Shown one piece after another: positions 48,363-57,100 of a DNA stretch of 64,000 nt; the first letter of the stretch is position 1; the number at the start of each line of letters is the position of its first letter. This DNA comes from Aurantiochytrium sp. KH105 (taxonomy: Eukaryota; Sar; Bigyra; Thraustochytrida; Thraustochytriidae). The position numbers and the translations under genes were made by a program. The stretch is from positions 248,001 through 312,000 of the forward strand of contig BGKB01000027.1 in the NCBI GenBank assembly GCA_003116975.1, in the 5' to 3' direction. Under the pieces are notes generated by a model. The model saw only the letters and a list, made by a program, of their open reading frames with translations. It ran no database searches and was not told where the DNA came from.

Positions 48363-50198
48363 ATGAAGCTCGCGCAAGCGGCAGCTGCGGCTGCTGCAGC
48401 GCTCGCAGCGCTCGCTGACTCGCCGCTCGCAGCCGGCACAAGCGCAAGCGCATACGCAAACGTAGACGGTGTCGCAGGAGTGAAGATTGAGGCTTTTCAT
48501 GCCGCGTGGAACGTCCCCGAGGTGGACTACTTTGCACTGCTCGAAGAGGATCAAGGTGGCGCCGAGGAAGAACAAATCCGCGGTATGCGGCGTGCCTTAG
48601 CAGAACATGGTATTGTGGCGATCTCTGGCGTTCCCGGCATTGATGAGCTCCGCCAAGAAGCATTCTCTCTAGCTAGAGACTGTCTCCCGAACCTCCAAGA
48701 TAGCGCGCACGTCGAGCTTGATGACGGTACGCAACGTCTCAGCATTGGTGCACGAACCGTTGCGCACGCAATGAAAGACTGGGAAAGTCCAGCGCTTCTT
48801 GCGTCCACGCATCCGTCCTGCGTCGCCCTTCGCGGCATTGGCCGGAAACTCCGCCGCGCCGTGCAATTGGCGCAACAAATGTTTCTCGCGCGCGTCGATC
48901 AGGTCTGCCAGACATCGGAAAAAAGTATTGATTTCTTCGTTGCTCGAGCCACCAGCTCAGGAGACGATGGCTTCACCTCTGTTCGTGACCTCATTGATGC
49001 GGGCTCGCAGCTCGAGCATATGCACGTATACAGCCGCTCGCAACAAAAAAGTACCGACGAACACGGCGGAACGAGCGCCGCACTTGATCTTCACGAAGAT
49101 GCTGGCCTGTTCATTCTTTTCGTCCCTGCGGTCAATGTTGGCAAATCCGCGAGCGCTGCTGATGGCTTTACACTGGAACTTGCGAGCGGCGAACGCGTGA
49201 CTCCGGTCTTTCCCCGAGATGGGAACACAATCGTTCTCATGATTGGGGCAGCCTTTGAGCGCCTTGTTAATCCGCGTTCACGCGTCCCACTCCGCGCCAT
49301 GCCGCACGAGCTCCACGTCTCGCACGGCAGCACGCGCGCCTGGTTTGGCAAAATGTTCCTTCCCCCGGCCGATGCGCTCTACACGGCAGAGAATCAGACA
49401 TTTGCAAGCGTACACGCTGCGCAAATTGACGCTGTACGGGCACAACCTGCAAAGACGGCCTCGATGGGCTGCACCGATGTCTTTGCGTATGCCACGGACC
49501 AGTCCAGTGGATGCAAGAATGACGAGCTTTACTGCTGGATGAAGTGCATGCCCAAACCGACGTGCGATACTCACAAGCAGGCCCGATGTGTGCATCCGAA
49601 TGGGGATCCCTGGGACGTGACCACACATTGCACCGAATGCAAGCCGCGCTGCGTTGCCGAGCACCACAATCACACCGTCCAGGGAAACGATTTTTGCAAT
49701 GGTCAAGGAACAGTCATGTTTATGGAGCGCATCGTTGGCTGGGCTGACCAAGACGAGGCATGTGTTGTTTTATTGTTTCAAGTCTTTACTCTAGATACGC
49801 GCCTCAAGTTCGTCGTCGGCATGATCGCAGTCTTCGCCTTTGGTATTGCCACAGAATTTCTCGGCCTTGCGCGTCGTAACGTCGAGAAACGTGAACGCTC
49901 CAAGCCGTTTTCCATCACGGGAACACTCTTGCGGGGATGCATGCATTTCACACAGCTTGCCTTTGCCTATGTCGCCATGCTCTTTGCTATGACTTACTCG
50001 CTGCCCATCATGACATCCATCGTTGCGGGACTCACGACAGGGCATGTGCTCTTTAACATGCGTCAGCCCGTGAGTGAGCATATCGAGCCTTGCTGTGCCA
50101 TTACGTGCGACGAAACGGCCTCGACGAGCTCTTCCGAGGCAAGAAACTCGACGACATTGTCGGATCCTCTGCTCACGGAGAACCGTCACCAATGCTGA
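48363..50198 (+). CDS. 2OG-Fe(II) oxygenase-like domain fused to a Ctr-type copper transporter
   Basis: The product is 611 aa. The ATG at 48363 gives [20 protein letters not shown], signal-peptide-like. Residues about 40-335 resemble isopenicillin-N-synthase-type oxygenases. AEHGIVAISGVPG comes first, then the iron motif LHEDAG with His244 and Asp246. MPHELHVSHGSTRAWFGKMF follows, with His315 and Arg325 in the distal H-x10-R position, then LPP. Residues about 365-435 are Cys-rich (ELYCWMKCMP, THCTECKPRC) and lead into HHNH. The last 150 residues are a Ctr domain with three helices, an MLFAM (MxxxM) in helix 2 and GLTTG (GxxxG) in helix 3, the Cu(I) pore hallmarks. One uninterrupted frame covers both. 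Coupling an extracellular or lumenal oxygenase to copper uptake is inference. Confidence 0.78.
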   Translation: MKLAQAAAAAAAALAALADSPLAAGTSASAYANVDGVAGVKIEAFHAAWNVPEVDYFALLEEDQGGAEEEQIRGMRRALAEHGIVAISGVPGIDELRQEAFSLARDCLPNLQDSAHVELDDGTQRLSIGARTVAHAMKDWESPALLASTHPSCVALRGIGRKLRRAVQLAQQMFLARVDQVCQTSEKSIDFFVARATSSGDDGFTSVRDLIDAGSQLEHMHVYSRSQQKSTDEHGGTSAALDLHEDAGLFILFVPAVNVGKSASAADGFTLELASGERVTPVFPRDGNTIVLMIGAAFERLVNPRSRVPLRAMPHELHVSHGSTRAWFGKMFLPPADALYTAENQTFASVHAAQIDAVRAQPAKTASMGCTDVFAYATDQSSGCKNDELYCWMKCMPKPTCDTHKQARCVHPNGDPWDVTTHCTECKPRCVAEHHNHTVQGNDFCNGQGTVMFMERIVGWADQDEACVVLLFQVFTLDTRLKFVVGMIAVFAFGIATEFLGLARRNVEKRERSKPFSITGTLLRGCMHFTQLAFAYVAMLFAMTYSLPIMTSIVAGLTTGHVLFNMRQPVSEHIEPCCAITCDETASTSSSEARNSTTLSDPLLTENRHQC

Positions 50199-50444
50199 TC
50201 GCCACAACAAAGGCGGCACACACTGTAGGTTGCACATATTTGTTTTTGCTTTCCTCTCCGGTCTCGATCGATATTGCCAGCCAGCTGCGGCACGGGCAGA
50301 AGTTTCTTTCTTTGCAATGCATCTCAACTAAGCGCATTTTTCAATTCTCTATTCTCTTCTCTTTTCTTTCCTTCTCTTTCCTTTCCTTTCCTTTCTTTCT
50401 TTTCTCGGTGCGGCCGTGGCAATCTGAGAGTGGGTGCAACAATT
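50199..50444. other. convergent spacer with a 60-base pyrimidine tract
   Basis: Between convergent genes. A CTTTC/CCTTT pyrimidine tract occupies about 50342-50404. Probably shared 3' untranslated sequence; nothing else seen. Confidence 0.6.
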
Positions 50445-51230
50445 TCATCGTTTTGGACCCGACTTTTCCATCTCCTCGTATGCCTCGATTACCTTTCGAT
50501 ATTCGATACCACGCAAGATAATGTCCGCCCCGCCTTGCATCGCCTCCGTTGTCATTTTCATGCCGCCATGGCCGCCGGCTGCAGCCTTGCGAAGCGGCGA
50601 GGCGAGACGAAGAGGTTCCAGGGAAATTAGTTCCTGAGGAGTGTGACTCATTGATGGCGCACTTCGACCTTGACCTCCTCCTCCTCCTGCTGCTGCTACT
50701 GCTGCTGCTGATGCTGCTGCTGATGATGATGGTGATGATAGTAATGAACTACTCGAGGTATATGGTGCCGAGAACGTGGTGCTCGCTGATGCTGCAGTTG
50801 CAGCTTCCGCTGCTCCCTGAGCACGTTCGCGAAGTGCTGCCGATCCAGGATGGCTCGTCTTAGTAATTTGGGGCATTTCGCCCTGCTGTTCGCCTTCACT
50901 TTGCTGGCCTTGCTGCGCGGCCCTCTTGGCGGCCATCTCGGACATGACGGTCTGCTGTACGGAGTGGACCGGGTTCATGCTCGCGGCCCTGATCTCATTT
51001 TGCAGCTCCATAAAGTTTTGGAATCCCTCGCGCAGCTCAGGACGCACATTGGAAAGACCTTCCGAGTTGATCGCCTCCATGGCCTGCGCTCGCACGGTGT
51101 TGATGCGCACTACGGACCGTCCCAGCAGCCTGCCCGCGATACGAGCCCCCGCCATCATCTCCTGGCGCCCAAGAAACATGTACGCTGCGGTGCCAATCAT
51201 GGCCAACTGGCCAAGCGAAAGGTCGAACAT
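50445..51230 (-). CDS. mitochondrial TatB-like protein
   Basis: The product is 261 aa. The N-terminus MFDLSLGQLAMIGTAAYMFL is a TatA/B-type short helix, followed by the hinge and amphipathic helix GRQEMMAGARIAGRLLGRSV. Continuing RINTVRAQAMEAINSEG, FQNFMELQNEIRAASMNP resembles the TatB-like proteins described for plant mitochondria, including a helix-to-IR-x-x-S-x-MNP stretch. A long Ala/Ser/Gly low-complexity linker and a conserved-looking end (GGADIILRGIEYRKVIEAYE) follow. TatB partners TatC, which many stramenopile mitochondrial genomes encode, to export folded proteins such as the Rieske subunit across the inner membrane. It is convergent with the Ctr fusion. Family call rests on the N-terminal 90 residues. 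Confidence 0.6.
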   Translation of the reverse strand: MFDLSLGQLAMIGTAAYMFLGRQEMMAGARIAGRLLGRSVVRINTVRAQAMEAINSEGLSNVRPELREGFQNFMELQNEIRAASMNPVHSVQQTVMSEMAAKRAAQQGQQSEGEQQGEMPQITKTSHPGSAALRERAQGAAEAATAASASTTFSAPYTSSSSLLSSPSSSAAASAAAVAAAGGGGGQGRSAPSMSHTPQELISLEPLRLASPLRKAAAGGHGGMKMTTEAMQGGADIILRGIEYRKVIEAYEEMEKSGPKR

Positions 51231-51556
51231 CTCCGCGGCGGCGAACGCCTTCTGCGCAGCCGCGCCCTCTGCGGGCCTGCGGCTCTAGAGCGCACGCGCG
51301 CGCAACTCCTCGCGCTCGCTCGCGCTCCTTTTGCTTTTGCTGCAAGTCGTGGTCGCCAGCAACCGATCGAAAGCAAGCAGACCATCGACTGACATGAAGA
51401 AGTTGAACAGAACAACAACCTACGCGACGCACTGCGCTGCAGCCTGACCGCAGAGCACGCACACGCGCCGTGCGAGGTTCTCCTCTTCTTCTTCTCCTTC
51501 TTCTTGGCCTACTTCAACCAGAACTCTTTCCTCCCTGTCGTGATTCACGAGCGACA
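51231..51556. promoter_or_regulatory. divergent promoter region, TatB-like and dual-kinase genes
   Basis: 326 bases between head-to-head starts. A TTCTCCTCTTCTTCTTCTCC pyrimidine run lies near 51479-51507 in the leader of the plus-strand gene. No defined element. Confidence 0.4.
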
Positions 51557-53497
51557 ATGGCGTCCTCGCAAGGCGAGAGCGGCGGCGGCCAAAACCGGGC
51601 ATGGACATGGCTCTGCGCTGAGGCCCAAGGAGACCCCACGGCCAAGGCCGTGCGCGTGGATATCCGTCTCTGCGGGCTCGAGGAGAGCGTGAGCGTGGAG
51701 AAGGAATTCGCAGAACGCGTGCTGGACCCAGCGCTGGACCTTGTCGACGCAGTGCGCCGCGAAAAGACCGACGATGCCAGAAAGATTGTAGCCTTGGCGG
51801 GCCCCCCGGGCGTCGGCAAGACGCTTCTCACCGCTCTCATTGCGCGCTACTTTGAATCTCAATTGGAAAGCCGAAATGAAGTGGTGGCACTGAGCATGGA
51901 TGCCTACCACCTCACCAATGCAGAACTCGACGAGAAAGGTCTACGCCAGCGGAAAGGTCAGCCCGAAACTGTGGATGGTATTGCGCTGGCAAAGGACATG
52001 ACTCGCCTTCGAGAAACCCCGCGAACAAAGCTAAGCCTTCCTGTATACGATCGCGTCCAGCACGATCCGGTGCAAGACGCGCTTGAAGTCCCGGCGTCTG
52101 CCTCTGTAGTCCTCGTAGAAGGAATCCATCTCATGCTCGATCAAGAGCCCTGGACGTCCCTTTCCTTTGATGCCTGGATCCTCCTTTTTGCTGACGAGGG
52201 TCAAGTCATTTGCCGTAACCGGGTCATCGCCCGCAAAGCAGCCAACAAGGTACCGCGCCAGGAAGCTGAGCAGCACTATGAGCACGTCGACGCCCCGAAC
52301 CATCGCCAGTTCGTCAGTGATGCTCGAAAGGCGCTCGCTCGCGCGAATCGTCCAGCACTTACGCTCTCTGTAGCTCTTTCCACGCGTGCGCCACCCCTTG
52401 CCGAATGGCACGAGTCCCCGACTTGTACTTTTGAAGAGGACAAGGCTTGCCTTACTCCTCTCGATCCCGATTCTGCCCCCAAGCTCGTCATTCTCGGCCC
52501 GAACCCAGCCCTGCAAAAGACGATGGTGTTCACGGAAGGCATTCAGATTGACCAGGTCAATCGAGCTGCGGAGCTCCGGAAATCAGTCGGGGGAAAGGGC
52601 CAACAAGCCGCGCGCGCCGCGACCAATTTTAACGCAGCGCATCAAGGAGGTAGTGCGGCTCGTATAGAGCTTGTTCAAGTCCTTGGCGGCGCAAACGGTC
52701 AAGCTGTTGAGAACATGCTTCACGACAAGGGCGTTCCTATGCGCACCATCGGCGTCGATGCAGAGACAAGGACGTGCCTCACACTTGTAGACAAAACGAC
52801 AAATGAGGCAACCGAGCTTATCGAGCCCTCTGGAGAACTTTCAAGCAAGGAATATCAAGAATTTGTCGAAGCCATTCGCTCGACGTGTCGGGACGCCGCT
52901 GCAGTTGCCATCTGCGGAACGGCGCCTCCCGGCGCGGAGTCCATCTACAAGGATGTTGTTGACCAAGCTCCTGCACAGGTTTTTGTTGATGCTTACAAGG
53001 GTGTCGAGGATGCACTGCACGGGGTCACACTTCTCAAGATCAATGCCACTGAGCTCCGCAAGCTTGCGGCCTCCGGTCCGCGCTCGGACCAAGTGGACTC
53101 GCACAGTCTTTTCGCTTGTGCGCGACGTCTCTTTGCCCGTTTTGCAGGCATTAAATTTATCTGTGTCACAGACGGACCGCACTTGGCCAGCGCCTTTGCG
53201 CGCGCGCGACCTGATCGATACACCGAGTTTCTCATTCCCAAGCTTGATTCGTCCGAGCTTGTCAACCCCATTGGCGCGGGTGACACCGTCCTTGCCGTTA
53301 CGGCCATTTCGCTCATCCGAGGTGACGATATCGACACTAGCTTTGCCCGGGGTCTTGCCGCGGGGACTGCCAGCTGCTTGGAACTTGGCGGGGCAGACTT
53401 TGCGCCTGATCGTCTGCGCGACTTCTTTGCGCGGGTTGCCACAGCCCAGGTTCGTGCAGCGGACGCTTCGGACACTGCACCGAGCGCAAGCACCTAA
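51557..53497 (+). CDS. fusion of a uridine-kinase-like P-loop kinase and a PfkB sugar kinase
   Basis: The product is 646 aa from the ATG at 51557 (MASSQGES). The N-terminal half has Walker A GPPGVGKT at 82-89, then VALSMDAYHLTNAELDEKGL, RKGQPETVD, LSLPVYDRVQHDPV and VVLVEGIHLML, the pattern of the YggC/uridine-kinase/phosphoribulokinase group. The C-terminal half from about 308 is PfkB: VILGPNPALQKTM, GGKGQQAARAATNF at 345-358, DKTTNEATELIEPSGELS, then VNPIGAGDTVLAVTAISLIR with the catalytic GAGD at 573-576. NPALQKTM and GGKGQ resemble 1-phosphofructokinase/tagatose-6-phosphate kinases. Both catalytic cores look intact, suggesting two sequential phosphorylations on one sugar, but substrates are inferred. 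Confidence 0.85.
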   Translation: MASSQGESGGGQNRAWTWLCAEAQGDPTAKAVRVDIRLCGLEESVSVEKEFAERVLDPALDLVDAVRREKTDDARKIVALAGPPGVGKTLLTALIARYFESQLESRNEVVALSMDAYHLTNAELDEKGLRQRKGQPETVDGIALAKDMTRLRETPRTKLSLPVYDRVQHDPVQDALEVPASASVVLVEGIHLMLDQEPWTSLSFDAWILLFADEGQVICRNRVIARKAANKVPRQEAEQHYEHVDAPNHRQFVSDARKALARANRPALTLSVALSTRAPPLAEWHESPTCTFEEDKACLTPLDPDSAPKLVILGPNPALQKTMVFTEGIQIDQVNRAAELRKSVGGKGQQAARAATNFNAAHQGGSAARIELVQVLGGANGQAVENMLHDKGVPMRTIGVDAETRTCLTLVDKTTNEATELIEPSGELSSKEYQEFVEAIRSTCRDAAAVAICGTAPPGAESIYKDVVDQAPAQVFVDAYKGVEDALHGVTLLKINATELRKLAASGPRSDQVDSHSLFACARRLFARFAGIKFICVTDGPHLASAFARARPDRYTEFLIPKLDSSELVNPIGAGDTVLAVTAISLIRGDDIDTSFARGLAAGTASCLELGGADFAPDRLRDFFARVATAQVRAADASDTAPSAST

Positions 53498-54117
53498 CAA
53501 GTCTCCATTTTCGAGTCCTATTGATTCTACGCGCTCTTCAAAAGAAAAAAAGAAAAGAGGTCGATTGACTACGTTGCAAATTTTTATCATCATGACCCCA
53601 CCTTCGCCGTGGTGTCAGCCATCGACTCCCTGCCTTCCGCGCCAATGCTTTCTTTCCCCTTCCCGAAAGGCTGGTCGATAACGAATTTCCAGAGCACGTC
53701 GTAGGCAAGGGACCAATCGCCCAGTCATCTTTGCAGGAGGGACCCCACAAACTTACTACTGTGGGTGAAATGTGGGGTGTTTCGTCCCCAGGAGTCACTT
53801 CCTGACTCCAGATGATCTCCGCGGCGCTTCATCTGGCCTGGCCTGACCTGGCCTAGACTGAGCATGAGCATACCTTGCAGCGCGAAGTATGCCAGTCTTT
53901 GAGGCTATCCTTTGCGTGAAACGAGAGTTCTGATTTTTCTCGAATCGCAGAACTGCAACGCAAGCGGAAAGCGTTGGCCTATTCGTTTCTCGCTGTTGCT
54001 GCTGCTGCTACTGCTACTGCTGCTACTGCTGGTTGTGGTGGTGTCGATTCTGTCTTATCCGAACCAGGAATTGGACATCCTCGCAGCTGGCGAAAGAGAG
54101 ACTTTTTCCCGTGACAG
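53498..54117. other. intergenic upstream of the polyketide synthase
   Basis: No gene supported. A GGCCTGGCCTGACCTGGCC microrepeat lies near 53834. A CTG/CTA triplet run lies at about 53993-54031, ending less than 100 bases before the PKS start. Confidence 0.6.
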
Positions 54118-57100
54118 ATGGCATTCGAAAGCTATTCCACGCGGTGCGCTCAAGAACGCGATCTGAGTGCTCTTGAACGGCTCGAGAGTTTTGTAAAGCC
54201 GAGCTTTCGCGTAAGTGTCAAGGAGCTCAAGCATCGCGTCGCATCGTCCAACGGTACCTCTGGTGCGCTCATCCTGGAAATTCCCAATCATCATTCCGCC
54301 GCCCGAGCCTCCTCTGCGTCACTCTCGTCCGACGACTCGACATCGGCATCGTCGGCGCCAGAGTCGAGATCTTCGCAATCTGAAGACAACGACCAGCTGT
54401 CTGCAGGCAGACCTTACGCCAGTGCTGACAATACGCTTATTGTAGGCGTTTTGTACTTTGTTCGTGCGAACAAGCGCAAGACCCAGCAATTGCGGTACAA
54501 GTCTGTGTTTGACCAAGCTGACCCGGAAGGCGACACTGTCTTTTGGGTACATCTCGTGCTCGACCCGCAAGCACGAGACCTACTCGACTACTTTCATGCG
54601 GCTGCACGCACGTACTGCTTTGACACTCTTGGGGTTAACAATGTTCGTGCTCTTACTCATTGCAGCGATGTGAGTGAAGGGGCAATTTCCAGTTTGTGGG
54701 ATCTCGAAGACTACGTTACGACAGCCAAGCGCACGGATCGTAACCTGTTCTTGCACTCGAGCCACGGCGCAACCTTCGTTGGCCTTATTTCGGGCTACAA
54801 TATGCGCGACACAGTGAATGCAGGGTATGCCGTGATTATGCAGTACGATCGGGAGCCCGACACCAAGAATGCCGCGTTTGACGTCATGCGCAAGGACGCT
54901 ACGATCGCTCGCGTGTCAGTTTCTGTGCTTCGCGACCTCGTATGCGGTGCGATCGGTCTCTCCGACGAGGCCGGTCACAGGTCCTTTGATGCAGATCGCC
55001 CATGGTTTGAGCTAGGACTCGATTCTGTCTCGCTCATGGATTTGCACGGAAATCTCGAAACTGCGTTGAACAAGGAGCTCGATGTATCCTTTCTGTTTGC
55101 GATTAACACCTTTTCTAAGCTTGTGCGTGCCGTAGGCGACACAGACGAGGGCAAGGGCGATGAGGCAAGCCAGCATGCAGCGACCCGTACTCCAATGCCA
55201 GAGGCTAGAGGTGCAGTATCCACTGGTCTCTCCGTGCTTGGTCTCGGACTTCGCTTTCCTAACCATCGCGGTGCTGACACGGATCTAGAAACTCTCGAAG
55301 CCTTTCACGCAGCTCTTCACGAGGACGACGGGGACAACGCTTCCTACAAACGCCTCGTGCAGCGTGCGCGTTTTGCGGACCAATTTCTGGAAAAGGGCAT
55401 CAGTGCAGAACAAGCGCGCTGCATTCCCTTTGCGCAACGACTTGCCTTAGAGACTGCCTTCTCTGCGCTAGCAGATGGACCGCCTGGGCTTCTCGAGGCC
55501 GCCAATCGCCGCGTCGGAGTCTTTGTAGGCGCATGGGACGGAGGCTGTCGTGAGGAAATGCAAAAGACAAGTGAAGATGAAGCGGCTTCTGCACACGCTG
55601 CTGCGGGATTCTCAACATCAATCATTGCCAATCGCATCTCGTACATGCTTGACCTGTCTGGTCCAAGCGTTGTAGTGGATACAGCCTGCTCTAGTTCGCT
55701 AGTCGCGCTAGATTATGCATGCAAGTCCATTGCAGCGGGAACTTGTGAGTTTGCTCTCGTGATCGGCGTCAATGTTGTTGACGAGACAAATTCGGACTCT
55801 CGCACCGCCCTGCTCCGCCAAGGCGGGTTTCTCTCATCTTCATCGGCATGCTTTGCCTTTGATGACCGCGCCGACGGATATGCGAGAAGTGAAGGCGCTG
55901 GGGCACTTCTCCTTGCACGCGCGGGTCTTCTCCCTGGCGCGCAAGATTATGCACGTGCCAAGGTCGCTGCGGTCAGTGTGAACCAGGATGGACGTACCGT
56001 CAATCTCCATGCACCAAACCCTGAAGCACAAACAACGCTCATTCAAGAAGCGTGCCGCATGGCTGGCGTTGAGCCTCATCAAGTGTCTTTTGTACAGACG
56101 CATGGCACGGGAACGCGCCTGGGTGATCCCATCGAGGCAGCTGGTCTTCACGCAGCGCTGCGATCTTCCTCTTTCCCGAATGATTCACACAACGTCCAAT
56201 CACCATCGCTGGCGGCGCCGGAACCTTTGTTTCTGACGTCCATTAAGTCCCAATTTGGACACCTCGAAGGAGCAGCCGGGATGATCGGTCTCATTGCCAC
56301 TATACTCGCGCTGCAGACCCGGGAACTCCCTGCCAATCGTCGTCTGCAAGAACTCAATCCAGCCGTTGACTTTGATGCCTGGAATCTGGCTCCTGTGGGC
56401 TCAGTGGGTCCTGTGAAGCTACCTGCGGAAGCGCAAAGCCTTGTGGCCGGCGTTTCTTCGTTCGGATTCGGTGGGACAAATGCTCACGCTCTTTTACAGT
56501 CGGTCGGACCTCTTCGCGCACGTGAGGAATTTGCATCTCGGGGACCCATTCCTTGGTCTGAGAATTTTCACACAATTCCTTTTGCGCCATTGCTTTCGGA
56601 GCCGATCGATCTTGGGGATAAGAGCGATTTGGAAAGTCTTGTGGATCATCGTCTAGGGTCTCTTGAAGTAGTTCCGGGTGCTTTTTGGGCGATCATCGCG
56701 TCTGAAATGAATCCTGGCGCCCAACTTCTTGCCCTTGGCTTTGTTTCGCTCACGCAACTTCCGGTGGACGACGATTGGTCCATTTCACTGCGCCGTGGTT
56801 CCAAAAAGATGGCGATTGTCAACAACGCTGGTTATAGCGTCTGCGAGGCCACTGCACAGTACAATCTTTCCCCCTTGCAGGCGCTTGGCAGCTTGGCGGA
56901 TACCATGGCAGCCTGCTCGTGTGCCCTGGACCTCTCTTCATTCTACACCCGATTGGGAAATCGGTATGGTCCACGGTTCCAAGCGCTTCGTGAGGCACGC
57001 GTAAGTGACGATGGAGTCATTCTCGCCGATCTCTGTGTTGACAGACACTACTCATGTTCCGCGAGGGTCTCGCGTTCCATTCTACTCGATGCTGCGGCAC

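Noticed and set aside
51470-51556. N-terminal extension of the dual kinase with a Leu run
   Set aside because: Begins at GTG and is a translated CTT/CTC microsatellite, not a signal peptide of a cytosolic kinase.
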